Positions 1-4,988 of a stretch of DNA of 5,072 nt are shown piece after piece. Position 1 is the first letter of the stretch. Every line of letters begins with the position of its first letter. Both the position numbers and the translations under genes were made by a program. Below the pieces are notes generated by a model. The model saw only the letters and a program-made list of their open reading frames with translations. It was not told the origin of the DNA and did no database searches. The DNA lies in assembly GCA_018650745.1 (NCBI GenBank), contig JABIFK010000024.1:1-5072 (forward strand), in the 5' to 3' direction. This DNA is from Candidatus Latescibacterota bacterium. GTDB lineage: Bacteria > Latescibacterota > UBA2968.

Positions 1-173
1 AAAGTTGACGTAGGCGATGTGGATTGACGATGCAGTTTGTGCCACCCGATGTGCGTGCATTAAAAGGGTGGAACGGAAATTCTATTGTTTGTTGGGGACA
101 AGATTTAGACGGTCGTTGGGCAAACTTTGAACGCCCGGAACGTGATATCATTCCTGAACGAAAAACAAAATAA
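1..173 (+). pseudogene. C-terminal tail of a PhyH-family dioxygenase, apparently frameshifted
   Basis: Two frames have to be joined to make sense of this stretch. Frame 1 reads K-V-D at positions 1-9 and then stops at 25-27. The frame beginning at 9 is closed just upstream by TGA at 6-8, but from position 9 it runs 54 codons to TAA at 171-173, starting RRRCGLTMQFVPPDVR. That start resembles the strand after the 2-oxoglutarate-binding Arg in PhyH-family oxygenases (a D-R-R-R-x-G-L pattern), and the rest resembles their usual C-terminal tail. Adding one base near 9-10 would give a continuous K-V-D-R-R-R-C-G-L reading. I infer a one-base deletion, either in the genome or from sequencing. No slippery heptamer is visible, so programmed frameshifting is unlikely. 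The alternative is a separate 47-residue ORF from ATG 30, but it has no clear ribosome binding site. The stop lies 12 bases before the next gene, which fits an operon. The family call comes from remembered motif likeness, not from a search. Confidence 0.55.
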
Positions 174-185
174 GAGGGTATTTTA

Positions 186-977
186 ATGGGCACCTTTCAA
201 GCAAGTGATGCACAAATTGCTCAATTTCAAGAAGACGGTTTTTTGATGGTAGAAGGTTTATATGATGCCGAAGAGATGGATTTGTTGTTGAAGGTTAGCA
301 AGACTGATCCTGAAAAGAATGAGATGGTGTACCCTACCAAAGATGCCGATGGCGGTGAAAGCAAGTTGTGGCTCACGGCAGATATTGACCGTGATGATAT
401 TTACAATGCGATTTGTCATGGACGTCGTATGGTGGAGACGATGGCACGAGCAATGGAAGATGAAGTATATTTATATCATTATAAAATGATGGTGAAAGAG
501 CCGCGTGTGGGCGGGGCTTGGGAGTGGCATCAGGATTATGGATATTGGTATAACAACAATTGTTTGTTTCCCGATATGGCCAGTTGTATGATTGCTGTTG
601 ATCGGGCTTATAAGGGTAATGGCTGTTTACAAGTGCTGAAAGGGTCCCATAAGTTGGGTCGTATTGAGCACGGGACGTATGGGACGCAAACGGGGGCAGA
701 TCCTGAGCGTGTGGCGTTGGCGAGCAAACATTTGGAACATGTTTATTGTGAAATGGAGCCGGGTACGGCATTGTTTTTTCATGCCAATTTGCTACATCGT
801 TCAGATGCCAATACGAGCGATGACCCGCGATGGTCGCTTATTTGTTGTTACAATACCAAACACAATCCTTGTGATAACAAGTCTGGTCACCCCACATATC
901 GCCCATTGGAAATTTGGGGTGATGACAAGGTGAAGGAAGTGGGACGGCGGCAGTGGGAAAGTTTACAGCCTGTTTAA
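186..977 (+). CDS. PhyH-family Fe(II)/2-oxoglutarate dioxygenase (first complete copy)
   Basis: A 263-residue cytosolic enzyme of the phytanoyl-CoA dioxygenase family. These enzymes couple oxidative decarboxylation of 2-oxoglutarate to hydroxylation of an organic substrate using O2 and Fe(II). The N-terminal family signature is at residues 11-20 (QIAQFQEDGF). The iron triad appears complete: H115 and D117 in W-H-Q-D, and distal H204 in L-L-H-R-S. R215 lies eleven residues after the distal His, the spacing of the 2-oxoglutarate-binding Arg in human PHYH. A GSH motif is at 153-155, and an aromatic run (YGYWYNNN, about 118-125) follows the HxD. Because the Asp of HxD is present, a hydroxylase is more likely than a halogenase. 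ATG 186 follows an AGAGGG-type ribosome site at 173-178 with about 7 bases of spacing. There is no signal peptide or membrane segment. The gene starts 12 bases after the upstream PhyH tail. Ectoine or proline hydroxylase-like activity is possible but unsupported, and the substrate is unknown. Confidence 0.9.
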   Translation: MGTFQASDAQIAQFQEDGFLMVEGLYDAEEMDLLLKVSKTDPEKNEMVYPTKDADGGESKLWLTADIDRDDIYNAICHGRRMVETMARAMEDEVYLYHYKMMVKEPRVGGAWEWHQDYGYWYNNNCLFPDMASCMIAVDRAYKGNGCLQVLKGSHKLGRIEHGTYGTQTGADPERVALASKHLEHVYCEMEPGTALFFHANLLHRSDANTSDDPRWSLICCYNTKHNPCDNKSGHPTYRPLEIWGDDKVKEVGRRQWESLQPV

Positions 978-990
978 GGGCGAAACAATG

Positions 991-1058
991 AATCAACGAA
1001 TTGACGAATCAACGAATCAACGAATTGACGAATCAACGAATCAACGAATCAACGAATC
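991..1058 (+). repeat. Tandem octamer array AATCAACG (array 1)
   Basis: Eight octamers in a row from 991, plus a half unit AATC at 1055-1058. Six read AATCAACG; two, at 999-1006 and 1023-1030, read AATTGACG. The array begins 13 bases after the stop of the preceding gene. The variant units sit at positions 2 and 5, so units 1-3 and 4-6 nearly repeat as 24-bp blocks, which suggests duplication of multi-unit blocks by slippage or unequal exchange. The same octamer occurs in reverse complement in array 3, downstream of the next gene. Confidence 0.95.
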
Positions 1059-1192
1059 CAATGGTTTTGTGTTGATTATAGGGGCGTGGCTCCCGCGTCT
1101 GCTGCGATACATTTTATGGTGCGAGACATGGGAACCGTGTCACTCGCCAATGGTGCAATTAAGAAGGTATCATAAGTTAATAGTATCTTAAG
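1059..1192. other. Intergenic remainder with a hairpin and a weak promoter-like site
   Basis: Non-repetitive spacer between array 1 and the next gene's ribosome site. A small hairpin is possible from GCGAG (1121-1125) pairing with CTCGC (1143-1147), with inner ACA/TGT pairing. It lacks a following T run, so it is not a convincing terminator. A weak sigma-70-like pair, TCGCCA at 1144-1149 and TATCAT at 1168-1173 with an 18-base spacer, could start a transcript for the following gene. The -10 matches 5 of 6 consensus positions and the -35 matches 4 of 6. The promoter reading is low confidence, and I see no RNA gene here. Confidence 0.3.
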
Positions 1193-1197
1193 AGAGG
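1193..1197 (+). promoter_or_regulatory. Ribosome binding site deciding the start at 1203
   Basis: AGAGG ends 5 bases before ATG 1203 but only 2 bases before the in-frame TTG at 1200. The spacing favours ATG 1203 as the start and argues against the one-codon-longer TTG reading. Confidence 0.75.
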
Positions 1198-1202
1198 ATT
1201 TG

Positions 1203-1994
1203 ATGGCCAAGCAAACAACACCAGATAATTTATCAGCAGAACAAATTGCGCATTATCGCGAGCATGGTTTTGTGCATATCCCAAATATTATTAACCCAGA
1301 AGAAGTGGTTGAATTTTATGATGTGATTTACGATTTTGCAGAAGCAAAGCGAAAGAGCGAAGAAGAACATGCTTCAGTAAGAGACAGTGAAGTGTTTACG
1401 CAAATTGTCAACTTTTGGCATGAAGATGAAGGCATTAAGCGCTTAACGTTGCATCCCAATGTGGGTGGTGTGGCTGAGAAATTGGCGGGGGTGCCGCTTC
1501 GCATTTGGCACGATCATATGTTGATCAAACAACCGCATAACAATGCACCGACGACCTATCATCAAGATCAGCCTTTTTGGCCTCATGGAGAATCACCCAA
1601 TTCAATTTCTGCGTGGATTGCTTTGTGTGATGTGCCAGTTGAGAAAGGGTGTATGACCTTCATTCCTGGGTCTCACCGTTATACAGACTTGGCCCCGCAG
1701 AGTACGCGAGATGGTGATAAGTTGTTTGATTTGTGTCCTGAATTGACATGGGAGAAACGTGTTACAGTCCCGTTGAAGGCTGGAGATTGTACGTTCCATC
1801 ATAGCCGATGTGCGCATATGGCAACACCGAATGATACGGACGACCCACGTGTTGCACATATTATTATATATATGGATCAAACGACAACCTTTTCGGGTAA
1901 AAAACATATTGTAACAGATCCTTTGGCGCTTGAAGCGGGTGTGTTGTTAGATGGGGATATGTTTCCTGCTGTGAATGATTTTCCAAAGTTGTAG
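1203..1994 (+). CDS. PhyH-family Fe(II)/2-oxoglutarate dioxygenase (second complete copy)
   Basis: A 263-residue cytosolic oxygenase of the PhyH family from the chosen ATG. The N-terminal signature is at 14-23 (QIAHYREHGF). The predicted iron ligands are H120 and D122 (Y-H-Q-D) and H205 (C-A-H-M-A). R216, eleven residues after the distal His, is the likely 2-oxoglutarate carboxylate ligand. A P-G-S-H-R motif is at 155-159. The region before HxD carries an extra His-rich stretch (W-H-D-H-M, 102-106). With HxD intact, hydroxylation is the expected chemistry. Apart from these motifs the protein differs greatly from its neighbours, so it is an old paralogue with its own substrate, which I cannot name. 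The gene stands alone: repeat-bearing gaps of 225 and 222 bases flank it, holding array 1 upstream and arrays 2 and 3 downstream. Its stop codon lies only two bases before array 2. Transcription with its neighbours is possible but less certain than for the 2217-3983 pair. Confidence 0.9.
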   Translation: MAKQTTPDNLSAEQIAHYREHGFVHIPNIINPEEVVEFYDVIYDFAEAKRKSEEEHASVRDSEVFTQIVNFWHEDEGIKRLTLHPNVGGVAEKLAGVPLRIWHDHMLIKQPHNNAPTTYHQDQPFWPHGESPNSISAWIALCDVPVEKGCMTFIPGSHRYTDLAPQSTRDGDKLFDLCPELTWEKRVTVPLKAGDCTFHHSRCAHMATPNDTDDPRVAHIIIYMDQTTTFSGKKHIVTDPLALEAGVLLDGDMFPAVNDFPKL

Positions 1995-1996
1995 AA

Positions 1997-2044
1997 CGAA
2001 TAGACGAATAGACGAATAGACGAATAGACGAATAGACGAATAGA
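1997..2044 (+). repeat. Tandem octamer array CGAATAGA (array 2)
   Basis: Six identical CGAATAGA units in perfect register, followed by a partial CGA. It starts two bases after the TAG stop of the preceding gene. The unit shares the CGAAT core with array 1 (CGAATCAA in the same register) but has a different three-base remainder. Six copies without a mismatch suggest recent expansion. Confidence 0.95.
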
Positions 2045-2072
2045 CGAGGTTACTGTCTGCGATATTGGGTGG

Positions 2073-2197
2073 TTGATGTCGTTGATTCGTTGATGTCGTT
2101 GATGTCGTTGATTCGTTGATTCGTTGATGTCGTTGATTCGTTGATGTCGTTGATTCGCTGATTCGCTGATTCGCTGATTCGCTGATTCGTAGTTTCG
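2073..2197 (-). repeat. Mixed 8/9-bp tandem array, inverted relative to arrays 1 and 2 (array 3)
   Basis: Fourteen clean units plus a degenerate one (TAGTTTCG, 2190-2197), read here on the plus strand. Five are the 9-mer TTGATGTCG (at 2073, 2090, 2099, 2124 and 2141). Five are the 8-mer TTGATTCG (at 2082, 2108, 2116, 2133 and 2150). Four consecutive CTGATTCG units fill 2158-2189. The TTGATTCG unit is the reverse complement of a rotated array 1 octamer (CGAATCAA), so this array runs opposite to arrays 1 and 2. The two unit lengths interleave irregularly on the left, while the right end is homogeneous. It ends about 10 bases before the next gene's ribosome site. Confidence 0.95.
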
Positions 2198-2216
2198 CCA
2201 ATTCTATGGAGTTTTT

Positions 2217-3176
2217 ATGCGTCACCAAACAATCCCGAATACCAATTTGCATGTGTCTGCCGTTTGTTTGGGGTTGGCAAATATTGGTGTTAAAAATACG
2301 GAAGAAGAAGGCATGGTCTTGCTGGATGCCTTTTTAGAAGCCGGTGGCAATTTTATTGATACGGCGCGCGTGTATTCCAATTGGATACCTGGCGAAGTCA
2401 ATCGCAGCGAGCGTATTATTGGTGATTGGCTGGTCGATCGAGGTGTGCGTGACCGTGTGGTGGTTGCGACAAAAGGAGGACACCCTGATTTGGTGGATAA
2501 GATTCCGCGCTTGTCACGTGATGCCATGGAAATCGATTTGCAAGGTAGTTTGGACAAGTTGCAGACAGATGTGATTGATCTGTATTATTTACATCGCGAT
2601 GATCAAAATCGCTCGGTTGCCGAGTTGTTGGATGTGTTGCACGATTTTCAGCAAACGGGTAAGATTCGTGCGTATGCCTGCTCAAACTGGACACCTCGGC
2701 GCATGCAAGCAGCATATGATTATGCCAAGGCCCAGGGATATACGGGGTTTGTTGCCAATCAGATGCGTTGGAGTGTGGCGGGTTTTCTGGGCAAGCCGCC
2801 GGGTGATAAGACGATGTGTTCGATGGACTCAGCGACCAGGGATTTTCATACGCAAACGGGTATGGCTGCGATTCCTTATAACTCACAAGCGGGCGGTTTC
2901 TTTTCGAAGTTAGATTTTGATGCCAAGTCGGTTGAAAAGAGTGGGAACTATACAGATGGCAATGTGAAAGTTTTCGATTATTTGAAAAACGTATCTCAAG
3001 ATTTAGATGTTTCAATTAGCCAAATTGTACTGGCTTATTTTTGGACGCAACCTTTTGTGAGTATTCCCATTATAGGGTGTCGTAATCAGGAACAGCTTGA
3101 GGATAGTTTGTTGGCAGTGGATTGTGAATTGCCAAAAGATGTGATACAAAAAATTCATGAATTGACGATTTCGTAA
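2217..3176 (+). CDS. Aldo/keto reductase family oxidoreductase
   Basis: A 319-residue TIM-barrel NAD(P)H-dependent oxidoreductase, about the family's usual length. These cytosolic enzymes reduce aldehydes or ketones to alcohols, or run in reverse as sugar or alcohol dehydrogenases. The catalytic tetrad is visible in order: D48 (N-F-I-D-T-A), Y53 (R-V-Y-S), K86 (A-T-K-G) and H126 (Y-L-H-R-D). The S-N-W stretch (156-158) and the I-P-I-I-G-C-R-N segment (283-290) occupy the places of the barrel strand and the cofactor-phosphate loop in this superfamily. ATG 2217 follows GGAG at 2208-2211 with 5 bases of spacing. The next gene starts 15 bases after the stop, so the two are very probably co-translated. 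This suggests the reductase acts on the product or precursor of a PhyH oxygenase. It resembles the sugar- or hydroxy-compound-oxidising branch more than the aldose reductase branch, but substrate and direction are not determined. Confidence 0.92.
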   Translation: MRHQTIPNTNLHVSAVCLGLANIGVKNTEEEGMVLLDAFLEAGGNFIDTARVYSNWIPGEVNRSERIIGDWLVDRGVRDRVVVATKGGHPDLVDKIPRLSRDAMEIDLQGSLDKLQTDVIDLYYLHRDDQNRSVAELLDVLHDFQQTGKIRAYACSNWTPRRMQAAYDYAKAQGYTGFVANQMRWSVAGFLGKPPGDKTMCSMDSATRDFHTQTGMAAIPYNSQAGGFFSKLDFDAKSVEKSGNYTDGNVKVFDYLKNVSQDLDVSISQIVLAYFWTQPFVSIPIIGCRNQEQLEDSLLAVDCELPKDVIQKIHELTIS

Positions 3177-3191
3177 TTTGGAGGCGTTAAA

Positions 3192-3983
3192 ATGTCGGCG
3201 TTGAATTATTTGACACAAAATGAACTGGATGAATTTGATGAAGTAGGATATTTGATTTTTCCTGGGCTTTTGAATGATGACATTTGTACACGCGTAAAGG
3301 CTGATGTGGATCAGTTGATGGTGGATCGTGAAAATGGCATTAAAAAGATGATGGTGGAATATCCCGAGATGGGTTTGGTTACGTCTGAACCTGTGATTGT
3401 GGATCGTGTGTCAGATTTGATGGGCGGTACTCAGTTTACACATCATCACATTCATGCACGTTGGCAGGCTCCTGGTGAACGCGGTGTGGCGTGGCATCAT
3501 GATTATGTGCAGATCCCGCAAACCAATCGCTCGCATTTAATGGTACATGTGTTCATGTATTTGGATGGCTTGAATGGCGAAGTAGGTGATCTACTGGTGA
3601 TGCCTGGTACGCATAAACGGGTGATGAATGGCGACGCATTTCGACAATTTCAGTTTGAAGATTTGCCGGGCTCCGTTACTGTAGATTTTTTGCCGCCAGG
3701 GTCTTGTATTATTGTGCATTCTGCAGTGCAGCACGCACGACGTCCCAAACCGGGTGGTGGGGTGTATAAGCGGTATTTCATTGATACATCTTATTGCCAA
3801 GAAGGTGTGCTGTGGGGATCGTATCCGAACCTTGAAGCGATTAATGAAAAAGCTTTGGAGATGGGGCATGATCGGGATGGCAAGTATGCGTTTTTGTATG
3901 ACACGAGCCAATCTTTTGACCGGTTAAAATATATAGATCAATTGAAGGAAGCGAATCAGGGCAGTTTGGCTTTGAAGATATAA
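3192..3983 (+). CDS. PhyH-family Fe(II)/2-oxoglutarate dioxygenase (third complete copy)
   Basis: A 263-residue PhyH-family oxygenase. The N-terminal signature is at 10-20 (N-E-L-D-E-F-D-E-V-G-Y). The predicted iron ligands are H102 and D104 (W-H-H-D-Y) and distal H181 (V-Q-H-A-R-R). R194, thirteen residues later (K-R-Y-F), is the best 2-oxoglutarate Arg candidate. That is two residues further than in the copies at 186 and 1203, with a P-K-P-G-G-G turn between. A P-G-T-H motif is at 138-141. A His cluster (H84-H86, H88) precedes the HxD and could line the pocket or simply be structural. The tail after about 205 (L-W-G-S-Y-P onward) is long and not obviously shared with the other copies. ATG 3192 has a strong GGAGG at 3180-3184 with 7 bases of spacing. 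It lies 15 bases after the aldo/keto reductase stop, the tightest coupling among the complete genes, so it is the most likely functional partner of that reductase. Substrate unknown. Confidence 0.9.
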   Translation: MSALNYLTQNELDEFDEVGYLIFPGLLNDDICTRVKADVDQLMVDRENGIKKMMVEYPEMGLVTSEPVIVDRVSDLMGGTQFTHHHIHARWQAPGERGVAWHHDYVQIPQTNRSHLMVHVFMYLDGLNGEVGDLLVMPGTHKRVMNGDAFRQFQFEDLPGSVTVDFLPPGSCIIVHSAVQHARRPKPGGGVYKRYFIDTSYCQEGVLWGSYPNLEAINEKALEMGHDRDGKYAFLYDTSQSFDRLKYIDQLKEANQGSLALKI

Positions 3984-3993
3984 ATAATAGCAG

Positions 3994-4053
3994 GGAGCGT
4001 AGCGCGTGGCGCAAAGCGATTAAAATCCTTAGTTTTACGCTCCGCGCTTTGCG
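3994..4053 (+). other. Structured intergenic element with interleaved complementary segments
   Basis: Two perfect complementary pairs are interleaved in the order A-B-A'-B'. A is GGAGCGTA (3994-4001) and A' is TACGCTCC (4036-4043). B is CGCAAAGCG (4010-4018) and B' is CGCTTTGCG (4045-4053). A third option, TAAAA (4021-4025) with TTTTA (4033-4037), would close a small hairpin inside. The A and B pairings can either exclude each other or coexist as a pseudoknot. The segment starts 10 bases after one stop and ends 19 bases before the next ATG, so in RNA it lies directly upstream of the next ribosome site. It could be a leader, an RNA-processing or stability element, or a copy of an intergenic palindromic repeat family. 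No T run follows, so it is not a standard terminator. Confidence 0.55.
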
Positions 4054-4061
4054 ATTTTATA

Positions 4062-4067
4062 AAGAGG
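4062..4067 (+). promoter_or_regulatory. Ribosome binding site deciding the start at 4073
   Basis: AAGAGG ends 5 bases before ATG 4073. The longer reading from TTG 4049 would place its start inside segment B' of the structured element and this site inside the coding region, so ATG 4073 is preferred. Confidence 0.8.
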
Positions 4068-4072
4068 TATTT

Positions 4073-4891
4073 ATGGTATTTGAATTTTCTGAAAAACATA
4101 TCGCCGATTATCATCTCTTTGGGTACACCGTATTTCGTGAGATTTTACCATCGGCTTTGGTTGAAGATTTGCGCAAAGAGACGGACAAGGCACGTGAGAT
4201 TGCCTATGAAGTGACTGGTTCGCAAGCGCAACGGTTACAGCCTTTGTCCAATTATGATCTCAATTTACAGCCGTTTAAAAACTATGGTGAATTGCCCGAG
4301 TTGAATGATGCCATTCATCAGGTGCTGACACCTAATCATTATCACGCCGATTTGGAGCGTACGGGGATATTGTTGGAACCTGCAGAATATCCGTGGTGTA
4401 CGGACTGGCATCGCGATTGGCGCGACCATATGCCTGAGGAAGTCTTTGAATCTGAATTTCGGGAAGAATGGGATGAGCAAACGTTTGATATTGATGCGAT
4501 GAATCAGATCAATTGTGCGCTGTATGATGACCCGTCGACTTGGATTGTGCCGGGCAGTCATTATCGGCAACGCAATTTGCCCGGCGAAGTGACAGCCAAG
4601 CGTGCGTTTGATGCAGAAAAACATCGGGGCAAACCAACGGTTTCTAACACACAAAGAGAGCGCGACTGTTTGGCTTATGTGACGGGTATGCCGGGGGCTG
4701 TTCAGTTGCGATTGAACGCGGGCGATTTTGCACTGTATCGCTCAAGTGCTTGGCACATTGGCAATTACGTGCCCTACCGAAAACGGGCAACCATTCATGA
4801 TTTTTGTGGTACGCCTGCGTGGTCAGATTATGTTCGGGAGCGCGTGCCTCGAAAAGATGAAGCAATGGCACAGCTCAAAACAGCAACGTAA
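4073..4891 (+). CDS. PhyH-family Fe(II)/2-oxoglutarate dioxygenase (fourth complete copy, divergent)
   Basis: A 272-residue oxygenase and the most divergent complete copy. The N-terminal signature is weak but present (H-I-A-D-Y-H-L-F-G-Y, 9-18). H113 and D115 (D-W-H-R-D-W) form the HxD. P-G-S-H-Y-R is at 160-165. H228 (S-A-W-H-I-G-N-Y) is the likely distal iron ligand, and R238 (or R236) in P-Y-R-K-R-A-T the likely 2-oxoglutarate Arg. HxD and the distal His are 115 residues apart, against 79-89 in the other three complete copies. Two inserts account for this: an acidic stretch at about 121-141 rich in Glu, Asp and Phe, and a basic, polar one at about 165-200. Such inserts often form a lid over the active site, so a larger or differently charged substrate is plausible (inference). 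The gene lies 89 bases after the previous one, behind the structured element. A helical, basic C-terminus ends the protein. No signal peptide is visible. Substrate unknown. Confidence 0.85.
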   Translation: MVFEFSEKHIADYHLFGYTVFREILPSALVEDLRKETDKAREIAYEVTGSQAQRLQPLSNYDLNLQPFKNYGELPELNDAIHQVLTPNHYHADLERTGILLEPAEYPWCTDWHRDWRDHMPEEVFESEFREEWDEQTFDIDAMNQINCALYDDPSTWIVPGSHYRQRNLPGEVTAKRAFDAEKHRGKPTVSNTQRERDCLAYVTGMPGAVQLRLNAGDFALYRSSAWHIGNYVPYRKRATIHDFCGTPAWSDYVRERVPRKDEAMAQLKTAT

Positions 4892-4925
4892 TTTTTTTTA
4901 AAAAAGAGCGTGTAGAAATACGCTT
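4892..4925 (-). terminator. T8/A6 tract plus hairpin, terminator-like on the minus strand only
   Basis: Right after the stop come eight T and then six A (4892-4905), followed by a hairpin: AGCGTGT (4907-4913), loop AGAA, ATACGCT (4918-4924), with one G-U pair. On the plus strand the T run precedes the hairpin, so it is not a classical terminator for the gene it follows. Read on the minus strand, the hairpin is followed by C and six T, the textbook rho-independent layout. No minus-strand gene is seen in this window, so its role is uncertain. Confidence 0.35.
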
Positions 4926-4960
4926 GACATTGGTCGAAAAATTTGGCACACTCAATGCCA
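4924..4960 (+). promoter_or_regulatory. Promoter-like region before the last PhyH gene (sigma-54- or sigma-70-like)
   Basis: TTGGCAC at 4943-4949 followed by ATGCC at 4955-4959 places GG (4945-4946) and GC (4957-4958) exactly ten bases apart, the sigma-54 -24/-12 geometry. The -24 half matches the consensus well; the -12 half matches only at TGC. TGGCA (4944-4948) and TGCCA (4956-4960) are also an inverted repeat, so this could instead be an operator. A perfect -35 hexamer TTGACA lies at 4924-4929, but the best -10 at a 17-base spacer (CACACT, 4947-4952) is poor. Any of these would open a new transcript for the gene at 4989. Confidence 0.3.
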
Positions 4961-4988
4961 TCTTATATGATGTTCTTGGAGATGAAAC

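Noticed and set aside
1081..1110. Possible insertion-sequence remnant in the GC-rich patch after array 1
   Set aside because: No terminal inverted repeats, target duplication or transposase fragment is visible in any frame.
1200..1202. TTG start one codon upstream of the second complete PhyH gene
   Set aside because: It would leave only two bases after the ribosome site; ATG 1203 has normal spacing.
991..2197. CRISPR array
   Set aside because: Units are 8-9 bp with no spacers between them, far from the 24-40 bp repeat and unique spacer layout, and no cas gene is present.
1947..2252. Minus-strand open frame of 101 codons with N-Q-R and S-E-S-type repeats across arrays 2 and 3
   Set aside because: It is an artefact of short tandem repeats lacking stops. 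It overlaps the ends of two well-supported plus-strand genes and has no ribosome site or recognisable domain.
2416..3015. Minus-strand open frame of 199 codons opposite the aldo/keto reductase
   Set aside because: The plus strand carries a full catalytic tetrad and family-length protein. The antisense product is rich in His, Pro and Ser with no family features, typical of a shadow frame.
3160..3167. Single AATTGACG octamer at the end of the reductase gene, and a similar ATTGACGA at 23-30
   Set aside because: Single isolated matches to the array 1 variant unit inside coding sequence are expected by chance and show no tandem copies.
186..4891. PhyH-type halogenase activity
   Set aside because: Halogenases of this fold replace the Asp of HxD with Ala or Gly. 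All four complete copies keep the Asp, so hydroxylation is more likely.
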